DNA of 11,648 nucleotides from assembly GCA_964507795.1 (NCBI GenBank), contig CAZDQV010000061.1, positions 1 through 11,648 on the forward strand. Direction: 5' to 3'. The stretch comes from UMGS973 sp964507795 (GTDB taxonomy: Bacteria; Bacillota; Clostridia; Peptostreptococcales; Anaerovoracaceae). Below the pieces are notes generated by a model. It was not told the origin of the DNA. It saw nothing but the letters and a program-made list of their open reading frames with translations, and did not search any database. Of this stretch, positions 1 to 5,950 are shown piece by piece. Numbering within the stretch: position 1 is the first letter of the stretch; the number at the start of each line of letters is the position of its first letter. The position numbers were made by a program, and so were the translations under genes.

Positions 1-275
1 CATCATCATCGGGATATGAGAGGATAGCAAGGCTGCATGAAATAGTCACATCCATCAAGGCAAGTGATGAGATTGGAGTGAAGTATATGAATGCATATGA
101 AGAAAGAATATATGATATGCAGGAGGCTAAGGAGGAAGGTAAAACCGAGGGTGAGGCTTCCGGTAGAGCAGAGCGTGAGCTTGAGATGGCGAAGGCTATG
201 AAAGCTAAGAATTATCCTATTGAGGATATTGCAGAGCTCACCGGATTGCCCATAAAAGATATAAGTGTATTGTAA
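1..275 (+). CDS. Rpn / PD-(D/E)XK nuclease family transposase-like protein, C-terminal fragment
   Basis: The reading frame is open to the left edge of the window (codons in frame from base 3) and ends at TAA 273-275, so only about the last 90 residues are visible. They show a Glu/Lys/Gly-rich amphipathic stretch (EAKEEGKTEGEASGRAERE) followed by a short helix-turn-helix-like tail (YPIEDIAELTGLPIKDI). This layout is typical of the C-terminus of Rpn/RpnC-type recombination-promoting nucleases and 'PD-(D/E)XK nuclease family transposase' proteins (PF12784-like), which are abundant and often multicopy in Lachnospiraceae. The catalytic nuclease core lies outside the window, so activity cannot be judged. 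An internal ATG at 78 is in frame but has no convincing ribosome binding site and is unlikely to be the true start. The family call rests on the tail pattern only. Confidence 0.7.
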   Translation, partial: SSSGYERIARLHEIVTSIKASDEIGVKYMNAYEERIYDMQEAKEEGKTEGEASGRAERELEMAKAMKAKNYPIEDIAELTGLPIKDISVL

Positions 276-320
276 AAAGATTACCAATAATGCATACAGG
301 GGTAAATAATGTGAATAATG

Positions 321-384
321 AAGCAGGATGCTCGCTTTTGAGTGCCCTGCTTTGCGTATTTTAAGGGTATTGATGCCTTTTTTT
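321..384 (+). terminator. Intrinsic terminator region after the Rpn-like gene
   Basis: AAGCAGG (321-327) pairs with CCTGCTT (346-352). Further weaker pairing inside the stem includes CTC/GAG, and the hairpin is followed by TGCGTATTTT. A second, smaller AAGG...CCTT hairpin (363-379) runs directly into seven T residues (378-384). Together they look like a tandem Rho-independent terminator separating the Rpn-like gene from the fchA operon. Confidence 0.7.
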
Positions 385-399
385 GGTATGGCTATATGC

Positions 400-428
400 T
401 TGCTCAAAGCTACATGATGTTGTATAAT
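400..428 (+). promoter_or_regulatory. Sigma-A-type promoter of the fchA-folD-larB-larC operon
   Basis: A perfect TATAAT -10 box lies at 423-428, preceded by a 17-bp spacer and a partial -35 box TTGCTC (400-405). It sits about 40 nt upstream of the fchA start and downstream of the terminator hairpins. The intervening 429-469 leader is short and shows no riboswitch-like structure. The fchA ribosome binding site is the AGGGGG run just upstream of the ATG at 470. Confidence 0.6.
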
Positions 429-469
429 GACTGTATGTGTGACAAATTACAGGAACAGGGGGTAGGTAT

Positions 470-1102
470 ATGAGCTATATGCAAAAATCATGCGATGAAT
501 TTACAGAGGTGCTGGCTTCAGGTTATCCTGTGCCAGGCGGTGGCAGTGCGGCTGCACTTGCAGCTGCGATAGGTATATCGCTTGGCAATATGGTGGGTTC
601 GCTTACCATAGGTAAAGAGAAATATTCAGAGGTTGAAGATCATATGCGTGATCTTATGAAAAAGGCTGAAAAATTGAGATTGCAGCTTCTTGAGCTTGCA
701 GACAAAGATGCACAGGCTTTTGCTCCACTTGCAAAGGCCTACAGTATGCCAAAGGAAACACAAGAGCAAAAGACAGAAAAACGCCGGGTCATGGAAGAAT
801 GTCTTAAACTTGCATGCAGTGCACCTCTTGAAATAATGGAAAAATGCTGTGAAGCGATAGAGCTTCACAAAGAATTTGCAGCAAAAGGCAACAGCCTTGC
901 TGTAAGCGATGCGGGAGTAGGTGCTGTTATATGCAGAGCCGCACTCAAGGGGGCATCACTTAATGTATATGTAAATACAAGGCTTATGCATGACAGAGCA
1001 CTTGCAAGTGAGCTTGACAGAAGAGCGGATGAGATGCTGGCAAAGTATTCTGATTTGGCAGAAGATATATTTGAAAACGTTTGCATGGAGATAAAAAAAT
1101 GA
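470..1102 (+). CDS. fchA: Formiminotetrahydrofolate cyclodeaminase / methenyl-THF cyclohydrolase
   Basis: This 210-residue protein belongs to the FTCD C-terminal domain family (PF04961), which is all-helical. The family hallmark PVPGGGSAAA is at residues 20-29, and a conserved NSLAVSDAGVGA segment lies in the C-terminal half. Family members either deaminate 5-formimino-THF (histidine breakdown) or act as 5,10-methenyl-THF cyclohydrolase (FchA of acetogens and purine-fermenting clostridia). No formiminotransferase domain is fused to it. The neighbouring folD encodes a protein lacking cyclohydrolase residues, which favours the FchA role, while hutD further down the operon keeps the histidine link open. 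It is the first gene of a seven-gene operon, and its TGA overlaps the folD ATG as ATGA (1099-1102), implying translational coupling. Family assignment is secure; substrate choice is inferred. Confidence 0.9.
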   Translation: MSYMQKSCDEFTEVLASGYPVPGGGSAAALAAAIGISLGNMVGSLTIGKEKYSEVEDHMRDLMKKAEKLRLQLLELADKDAQAFAPLAKAYSMPKETQEQKTEKRRVMEECLKLACSAPLEIMEKCCEAIELHKEFAAKGNSLAVSDAGVGAVICRAALKGASLNVYVNTRLMHDRALASELDRRADEMLAKYSDLAEDIFENVCMEIKK

Positions 1103-1974
1103 GTGCTGAGATATTAAAAGGAAAACCGGTTGCAGATGCCATTACAGCCAAAACAAGGATTAAGGTGGCAGAACTTATGAAGCATGGGATATGCCCCCAG
1201 CTTGCCATAGTCAGAGTCGGAGCAAATGAAAGCGATATAGCTTATGAAAAAGGTGCTGCAAAGCGTGCTGAGAGAGTAGGCGTCAAGATAAAAAATGTAG
1301 TTCTTCCGGAAATAGTATCACAGGAGGAACTGATAAATGAGATAAACAGTCTGAACAGGGATGATGCCGTAAACGGTATTCTTCTTTTCAGACCGCTTCC
1401 TGGGCATATAGATGATGCTGCTGCAGGTCAGAGCATACTTCCGGCAAAAGATGTGGACGGAATTACAGATTTGTCACTTGCCGGAGTATTTACAGGTAAG
1501 GAGACTGGATTTCCGCCTTGTACTGCCAGAGCATGCATGGAGATACTTGAATATTACAAGATACCTGTTAAAGGTATGAGGGCAGTTGTGGTAGGCAGAA
1601 GTCTTGTTGTAGGCAGGCCTCTTGCCATGATGCTGATGCAAAAAAACGCCACGGTGACAATATGTCATACAAAGACAGATGCTGACATGATGGAAAGAAT
1701 CTGCAAAGAGGCAGATATACTTGCTGTTGCATCAGGCAGACCCGGCACTGTATGCGGGAAACATACAAACAGTACACAGACAGTGCTTGATGTAGGTATT
1801 AATGTTGATGAAAATGGTAATATGTGCGGAGATGCGTGTTTTGATGAAATTTCAGAAGCTGCAGGAGCAGTAACTCCTGTGCCGGGTGGTGTGGGTTCAG
1901 TCACTTCAAGCATTCTGATGCTTCATACAGTAGAAGCTGCAATGAGACAACTTGAGGAAAATATCAATGGATAA
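1099..1974 (+). CDS. folD: Methylenetetrahydrofolate dehydrogenase (FolD family, cyclohydrolase residues missing)
   Basis: This 291-residue FolD-family enzyme interconverts 5,10-methylene-THF and 5,10-methenyl-THF using NAD(P). Visible signatures are the N-terminal ILKGKPVAD, the KDVDG loop (D120), the dinucleotide-binding VVVGRSLVVGRPLA (163-176) and TPVPGGVG (259-266). The ATG at 1099 is preferred over an in-frame TTG at 1081 because GGAG at 1087-1090 is well spaced and FolD proteins begin near here. Aligned by eye to E. coli FolD, the active-site Tyr is kept (Y49), but the catalytic Lys four residues later is Ala (A53). The Gln of the usual ILVQLPLP motif is Phe (F97 in ILLFRPLP). Both are known to be needed for cyclohydrolase activity in characterised FolD/MTHFD1 enzymes, so this copy is probably a dehydrogenase only, working with the adjacent FchA. 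It overlaps fchA by 4 nt and larB by 8 nt. Confidence 0.93.
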   Translation: MSAEILKGKPVADAITAKTRIKVAELMKHGICPQLAIVRVGANESDIAYEKGAAKRAERVGVKIKNVVLPEIVSQEELINEINSLNRDDAVNGILLFRPLPGHIDDAAAGQSILPAKDVDGITDLSLAGVFTGKETGFPPCTARACMEILEYYKIPVKGMRAVVVGRSLVVGRPLAMMLMQKNATVTICHTKTDADMMERICKEADILAVASGRPGTVCGKHTNSTQTVLDVGINVDENGNMCGDACFDEISEAAGAVTPVPGGVGSVTSSILMLHTVEAAMRQLEENING

Positions 1975-2731
1975 GGAATATTTGCTGAAGCTTTGCGAGG
2001 ATATTAAAACTGATAGAATTTCATGTGAAGAGGCGGCGGATATACTTAAGGAATTGCCATTTAAAAACATGGATTTTGCCAGAGTAGATAATCACAGGAG
2101 CCTTCGGACAGGTTATCCCGAAGTGGTTTTTTGTCAGGGCAAAACAGACAGTCAGATAGCAGATATAATGGGGGTGTTGTGGCAAAAAAACAGCACTGTC
2201 ATGGGGACAAGAGCAACCGAATCAAACTATGCGGCTGTTAAAGAGAGAATATCCGGAGCAAGGTATTTTGAGCAGGCAAGGATTATCGCGGCTTCAAGAG
2301 AAGACAAACCCAAGACAGGAGCCATAGCCGTTATAACTGCGGGGACATCCGATATACCTGTAGCAGAAGAAGCTGCTGTAACTGCTGAGATTCTCGGAAA
2401 CAATGTCAAAAGGATTTATGATGTGGGTGTTGCGGGAATTCACAGGCTTTTTGACAGTATTGAAGACATAAGGGAGGCTAATGCCGTGATTGTCTGTGCC
2501 GGAATGGAAGGAGCACTTGCTTCTGTAACGGGCGGACTTGTAGATGTGCCTGTCATAGCTGTTCCCACAAGCGTAGGTTATGGCGCAAGCTTTAACGGCC
2601 TTGCGGCTCTTTTGTCTATGCTAAACAGTTGTGCCAACGGGATAAGTGTGGTTAATATAGATAACGGATTTGGAGCAGCATATACTGCTTCGATGATAAA
2701 CAGAGGTAAGTGTGAAAAGAATATATTTTGA
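1967..2731 (+). CDS. larB: Pyridinium-3,5-biscarboxylic acid mononucleotide synthase LarB
   Basis: This 254-residue protein matches LarB, which carboxylates and hydrolyses nicotinic acid adenine dinucleotide to give P2CMN, the first step of nickel-pincer nucleotide (NPN) cofactor synthesis. LarB signatures are visible in order: NHRSLRTGYPEVVFCQGKT (42-60), the PurE-like core AGTSDIPVAEEAAVTAE (125-141), DVGVAGIHRLF (152-162), CAGMEGALASVTGGL (177-191), and IAVPTSVGYGASF followed by LNSCANGISVVNIDNGFGA (197-237). The ATG at 1967 is chosen over a TTG at 1952 because GAGG at 1954-1957 provides a ribosome binding site 9 nt upstream. It overlaps folD by 8 nt and larC by 20 nt, so the three are translationally coupled. 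Length and motifs look intact. Confidence 0.93.
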   Translation: MDKEYLLKLCEDIKTDRISCEEAADILKELPFKNMDFARVDNHRSLRTGYPEVVFCQGKTDSQIADIMGVLWQKNSTVMGTRATESNYAAVKERISGARYFEQARIIAASREDKPKTGAIAVITAGTSDIPVAEEAAVTAEILGNNVKRIYDVGVAGIHRLFDSIEDIREANAVIVCAGMEGALASVTGGLVDVPVIAVPTSVGYGASFNGLAALLSMLNSCANGISVVNIDNGFGAAYTASMINRGKCEKNIF

Positions 2732-3383
2732 TTGCAGCAATGGAATAAGTGGAGATATGGTATTAAACGGCCTTGCAGCTCTTGGAGTTGCTGCCGAAGA
2801 AATTTCCGAAGCCCTGAGTGGTGCCATTGAATGCAGCGGGTGTGTGTGCCAGAACCACAATCATGACATGCATGCTCACAGAAACTATATTGAAATACAG
2901 GATATAATATTAAACTCCAGACTGAGTGATGCTGCCAGGGAGATTGCTCTCAATATTTACAGAACAATTGCAAAAGCTGAGGCGGAGGTTCACGGAAGCA
3001 AGCTGGAGGAAACTCATTTTCATGAGGTTGGAAGAGATGAGGCAATACTCAATATTATGGGAGTGGCGTTTTGTCTTGACAAACTTGATATAGAGGAAAT
3101 CTACTGCAGCACTATTTGTGACGGTCATGGCTTTATCCAATGCAGTCATGGCAGGATTCCGGTACCGGTACCGGCAGTTATGGTTATGCGTAAAAGCTGC
3201 GATTACCGCTTTAAAAAGGTAGACGCAGCAACCGAACTGGTAACTCCATCTGGTCTTGGTATCCTTATAGGTATCGGAGCACAATATGCTGAAGCAATGC
3301 CGGAAACAGAGGCATGTGTGATGGTAGAATCAAAAGGAAAAAGAAATACAGGTAGGGGAGGTCTCAAAATCTACATGTATTAG
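2712..3383 (+). CDS. larC: LarC-family nickel insertion protein, first domain only (LarC1-like)
   Basis: The protein has 223 residues from a GTG start (2712) preceded by AGAGG at 2702-2706. LarC is the CTP-dependent cyclometallase that puts nickel into the pincer nucleotide. Recognisable LarC/DUF111 (PF01969) motifs are YFDCSNGISGDM (5-16), VHGSKLEETHFHEVG (93-107), SHGRIPVPVPA (145-155) and TELVTPSG (174-181). The chain ends with GGLKIYMY, which corresponds to the NVLRVMLG-like end of the LarC1 domain. The CTP-binding LarC2 domain that normally follows (in one chain, or by programmed frameshift in Lactobacillus plantarum) is absent, and the next gene starts 20 nt later. Near residues 41-56 there is a Cys/His cluster, CSGCVCQNHNHDMHAH, likely metal binding, where family members usually carry a His-rich loop; the region around it is shorter than usual. 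Whether it works as a nickel insertase without LarC2 is unknown. Confidence 0.85.
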   Translation: MKRIYFDCSNGISGDMVLNGLAALGVAAEEISEALSGAIECSGCVCQNHNHDMHAHRNYIEIQDIILNSRLSDAAREIALNIYRTIAKAEAEVHGSKLEETHFHEVGRDEAILNIMGVAFCLDKLDIEEIYCSTICDGHGFIQCSHGRIPVPVPAVMVMRKSCDYRFKKVDAATELVTPSGLGILIGIGAQYAEAMPETEACVMVESKGKRNTGRGGLKIYMY

Positions 3384-3403
3384 CATTGGAGAAAGGAAAG
3401 TTT

Positions 3404-4285
3404 ATGGATGAAAAACAAAAAAGGAGACGATTATGTGACAGATCTGACGGAAGACTTCTAAAAAAACTTCCACCGATGCATCGTATAGAACCATATATCA
3501 TGGTACACAGAAATGATGCCACAAATCTTATCTTTGACAAGGTTGAAGTCACAAAGCTTGAAGAGTATATACGGCACAAAAGAAAACAGGGATACAAAGG
3601 TTTCGGAATTTTTCATGTGATGATGGCGTCTTATGTCAGAGTCGTTTCTCAAAGGCCTGCGGTAAACCGTTTCATATCAGGTCAGAAAATTTATGCAAGA
3701 AACAATATCGAAATTAATATAGACATCAAAAAAGAAATGACAATAGAGTCGCCCAATACAGTTGTAAAGATTGAATTTGATCCGTATGATACTGCCATTG
3801 ACATATATAACAAAATGAAAGCAGTCATAGATGACAACAAAGGCGGAGAACTCGACAGCAATTTTGACAATACAGCCAGAGTGCTCAATTACATACCGGG
3901 ACTTGTCAAGAAATTCTCATTGTGGCTTATCAGGCTGGTTGATTACTTCGGATTTCTACCCAAATCACTGCTCAGGATAAGCCCTTTTCATGGCAGCCTG
4001 TTTGTAACTTCAATGGGATCTTTAGGAATACCGGCTATTCATCATCACCTTTATAATCTGGGGAATGTTCCGGTATTTTGCAGCATAGGACCCAAAAGGA
4101 CAGCATATGAAATGGGTCATGACGGCATCGTGAAGAAGTGCAAATATGTTGATTATACGTTTTCGGTGGATGAGAGAATATGTGACGGATTCTATTTTGC
4201 ATCCGCAATGAAAATTCTCAAAGCCAATCTGAAGCACCCCGAAAGGCTTGATATGCCGCCGCAGGAGGTTGCAATGGATATATAG
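3404..4285 (+). CDS. 2-oxoacid dehydrogenase E2 / chloramphenicol acetyltransferase-fold protein lacking the catalytic histidine
   Basis: This is a 293-residue protein resembling the catalytic domain of 2-oxoacid dehydrogenase E2 acyltransferases and CAT. Supporting features are the helix FHVMMASYVRVVSQRPAVNR (70-89), the segment SLFVTSMGSLGIPAIHHHL (198-216), and a C-terminal segment YTFSVDERICDGFYFASA (251-268) that lines up with the E2 signature DHRxxDGA. In that signature the catalytic His of HxxxDG is Glu (E257), while the Asp-Gly (D261-G262) is kept. There is no lipoyl domain and no E3-binding domain, and no E1 or E3 gene lies nearby, so it is not part of an ordinary dehydrogenase complex. 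The ATG at 3404, with AAAGGA just upstream, is preferred over a TTG at 3386. It is embedded between larC and hutD (8-nt gap), so it is co-transcribed with them, but its substrate and role are unknown. Confidence 0.7.
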   Translation: MDEKQKRRRLCDRSDGRLLKKLPPMHRIEPYIMVHRNDATNLIFDKVEVTKLEEYIRHKRKQGYKGFGIFHVMMASYVRVVSQRPAVNRFISGQKIYARNNIEINIDIKKEMTIESPNTVVKIEFDPYDTAIDIYNKMKAVIDDNKGGELDSNFDNTARVLNYIPGLVKKFSLWLIRLVDYFGFLPKSLLRISPFHGSLFVTSMGSLGIPAIHHHLYNLGNVPVFCSIGPKRTAYEMGHDGIVKKCKYVDYTFSVDERICDGFYFASAMKILKANLKHPERLDMPPQEVAMDI

Positions 4286-4293
4286 GTGATAAA

Positions 4294-4884
4294 ATGGAAT
4301 ACAGGATAATAAAGCCGGAAAAATATATTACAGGGACATGGTCAGGAGGCACTACGACTCAGCTTGCCATATATCCTGAAGATGCGTCTTACAGTGAGAG
4401 AAATTTCATCTTTCGCCTCAGCAGTGCAACAGTTGATACAGAGCAGTCTGATTTCACCCATCTGCCTGATTATGACAGGTGGTTGATGATACTCGCAGGC
4501 AATGCAAGACTTGTTCACAACAACAAAAGAGAGATTACACTTGCACCATATGAATGTAATGCTTTTGGCGGAGAAGAATCTACTGTGAGCTATGGCAAAG
4601 TCACAGATTACAATCTGATGCTCAAAAAAGGAAGCCAGGGCTCTATGGAAGCTGTAAAGCTTGGCAGAGATATGGTGAAGATTAAGATTTTGCATCAGGC
4701 AGGATACAAAAAAGGTTTTACAGGTGTTTTTTTGAAAGATGCTCATGCAAAAATCAATGTATGCGGCGAAGAAATAAATCTTGAAAGAGGATGTCAGTTT
4801 CTTGTAATATATGATGACAAAGAGAATGTAGAAATCGGGATTTCAGGTGACGGCACAGCCGTGATTGCTCAAGCAAAATTTTAA
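4294..4884 (+). CDS. hutD: HutD/Ves family cupin protein
   Basis: This 196-residue protein matches the HutD/Ves family (PF05962), a two-domain cupin. The family pattern is clear in the N-terminal half: TWSGGTTTQLAIYP (15-28), then FIFRLSSATVDTEQSDFTHL (38-57), then YDRWLMILAGNARL (60-73). HutD proteins are usually encoded with histidine-utilisation genes and are thought to be accessory or regulatory, possibly binding a formylated or imidazole intermediate; no enzymatic activity is firmly assigned. AGGTG just before the ATG serves as the ribosome binding site. Here hutD shares an operon with a formimino-THF cyclodeaminase family gene, which suggests a folate-histidine link although hutH, hutU and hutI are not in the window. 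The symbol is given on family grounds. Confidence 0.82.
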   Translation: MEYRIIKPEKYITGTWSGGTTTQLAIYPEDASYSERNFIFRLSSATVDTEQSDFTHLPDYDRWLMILAGNARLVHNNKREITLAPYECNAFGGEESTVSYGKVTDYNLMLKKGSQGSMEAVKLGRDMVKIKILHQAGYKKGFTGVFLKDAHAKINVCGEEINLERGCQFLVIYDDKENVEIGISGDGTAVIAQAKF

Positions 4885-4898
4885 AGGAGTATTCCGCG

Positions 4899-5744
4899 AT
4901 GGATTTCAGAATTGATGAAGTGTTGCTGTTTTTTGCATCCTACGCTATAATGGGGTGGATTGCTGAAGTCATATTTGCAGCACTCAAAACAGGCAAATTT
5001 GTAAACAGAGGATTTTTGAACGGGCCATTGTGTCCGATATACGGCTTTGGTGTCGTGGCAGTTGTGCTGGCACTCTGGCCAGTCAAAGACAATATGATTT
5101 TGCTGTTTGCAGGATCACTGATCCTTACAAGCGCACTTGAATTCATAACAGGGCTGATACTCGAAAAAGTATTTCATGATCACTGGTGGGATTACTCAAA
5201 AGAGCCATTTAACATTAAGGGATACGTGTGCCTTAGATTTTCGATAATGTGGGGTCTTGCCTGCGTTATGGTAATCAAGGTGCTGCATCCTCTGGTTGAA
5301 AGCGGCATAGACATACTGCCGGAAGCTTTACGATGGATCATTATTTGTGTTTTTTATGCATATCTGTTTGCAGACCTTGCAGTTACAGTTACAGATATCC
5401 GGAAATTCAACAAAGGCATGTGCAAAATGGCAGAGCAGCTTCATGACATATCTGAATTTGCAGGAGAGCATATAGCAGATGCTGCTGTGGAGCTTGGTGA
5501 AAAAGGCGAAGCTTTTAAAACGGAACTTGAAACCAGGAAATCAGAAGTCAAAACACGTATTGAGACAAGGCGGGATGCTTATGAAGCATTCTTCTCAATG
5601 CCTGTTGTCAAAAGAAAAACCAGGCTGCTCAAAGCTTTCCCTGATTTGAAAGTACATATCAGAGAAAGAATGATTAGAGAATCAGGAGAAGAATACAGAA
5701 TAGATCTTGAAGCACTGTTTGAAAAAACATTTGGAAGAAAGTAA
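4899..5744 (+). CDS. Putative ABC-transporter permease-like membrane protein (PF06541 family)
   Basis: This 281-residue protein is the last gene of the first operon and starts 14 nt after hutD, behind a strong AAGGAG site (4884-4889). About five hydrophobic segments are visible at roughly residues 7-28, 44-61, 66-88, 110-128 and 144-165. The signature LEFITGLILEKVFHDHWWDY (80-99), continuing as FNIKGYVCLRFSIMWGL, is diagnostic of the 'putative ABC-transporter type IV' family common in Clostridia. The function of that family is not established. Despite its name there is no ATPase gene beside it. The last 115 or so residues are cytoplasmic-looking, highly charged and probably coiled coil (for example EKGEAFKTELETRKSEVKTR), longer than the membrane core requires. 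It could be a small-molecule transporter or a membrane organiser; nothing here decides it. Confidence 0.75.
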   Translation: MDFRIDEVLLFFASYAIMGWIAEVIFAALKTGKFVNRGFLNGPLCPIYGFGVVAVVLALWPVKDNMILLFAGSLILTSALEFITGLILEKVFHDHWWDYSKEPFNIKGYVCLRFSIMWGLACVMVIKVLHPLVESGIDILPEALRWIIICVFYAYLFADLAVTVTDIRKFNKGMCKMAEQLHDISEFAGEHIADAAVELGEKGEAFKTELETRKSEVKTRIETRRDAYEAFFSMPVVKRKTRLLKAFPDLKVHIRERMIRESGEEYRIDLEALFEKTFGRK

Positions 5745-5748
5745 TACA

Positions 5749-5793
5749 AAAGGGCTGCTCATATGGTTTTGAGGCAGTCCTTCGTACTTTTTT
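5749..5793 (+). terminator. Rho-independent terminator closing the fchA...permease operon
   Basis: AAGGGCTGC (5749-5757) pairs with GCAGTCCTT (5774-5782), with one G-T wobble and a few further base pairs (TCA/TGA) across a bulge. The hairpin is followed after CGTAC by six T residues (5788-5793). It lies 5 nt after the stop codon of the permease-like gene. Confidence 0.85.
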
Positions 5794-5857
5794 GTGCATC
5801 AGAGGCAAAATGACAGTGAAAATACATGGGGATGGAGGGTGAAACCAGGGATATAAT

Positions 5858-5874
5858 TTGTGAATCATTCTCAA
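5858..5874 (+). promoter_or_regulatory. 17-bp inverted repeat, candidate Fur-family operator
   Basis: TTGTGAATCATTCTCAA is an almost perfect dyad: seven of eight arm positions pair around a central C. The inner 15 bp (TGTGAATCATTCTCA) agree at 11 of 14 informative positions with the 7-1-7 Fur consensus TGATAATNATTATCA, as I recall it. It ends 4 nt before the -35 box of the cysE promoter, a plausible place for a repressor. Which regulator binds (Fur, PerR, Zur or something else) is not determined. Confidence 0.35.
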
Positions 5875-5878
5875 TTTA

Positions 5879-5907
5879 TTGATTAAAGGAGTATGATATT
5901 GTATAAT
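5879..5907 (+). promoter_or_regulatory. Sigma-A-type promoter of the cysE-cysS-...-sigH operon
   Basis: The -35 box TTGATT (5879-5884), a 17-bp spacer and the -10 box TATAAT (5902-5907) lie 43 nt upstream of cysE. The predicted leader is only about 35-40 nt, too short for a T-box or SAM/cysteine-type riboswitch. The cysE ribosome binding site is AAGAAGGAT around 5935-5942. The rest of the 5745-5950 gap shows only the terminator and the dyad described separately. Confidence 0.75.
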
Positions 5908-5950
5908 TTAATTTGTATGCAGATTTATACAAAAAGAAGGATATAGATTA

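Noticed and set aside
6..407. 133-codon open frame on the minus strand
   Set aside because: It overlaps the Rpn-like C-terminus and the terminator, has a Leu/Ile/Ser-rich random-looking composition and no recognisable motif or ribosome binding site.
1081..1098. TTG start giving folD six extra residues
   Set aside because: The ATG at 1099 has GGAG at the right spacing and matches the usual FolD N-terminus.
1952..1966. TTG start giving larB five extra residues
   Set aside because: It overlaps the GAGG ribosome binding site that serves the ATG at 1967.
3159..3174. Short tandem repeat CCGGTA in larC
   Set aside because: It encodes the conserved Pro-Val-Pro-Val-Pro of the LarC motif, so it is explained by coding.
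3384..3456. Possible LarC continuation in the same frame after the stop at 3381-3383
   Set aside because: The stretch stops again within about 25 codons and only superficially resembles the LarC2 start. The other frame encodes the well-conserved N-terminus of the acyltransferase-like protein.
5893..5946. 17-codon ORF behind AAAGGAG upstream of cysE, a possible leader peptide
   Set aside because: Its ATG lies in the promoter spacer upstream of the expected transcription start, and the ribosome binding site spacing is too short.
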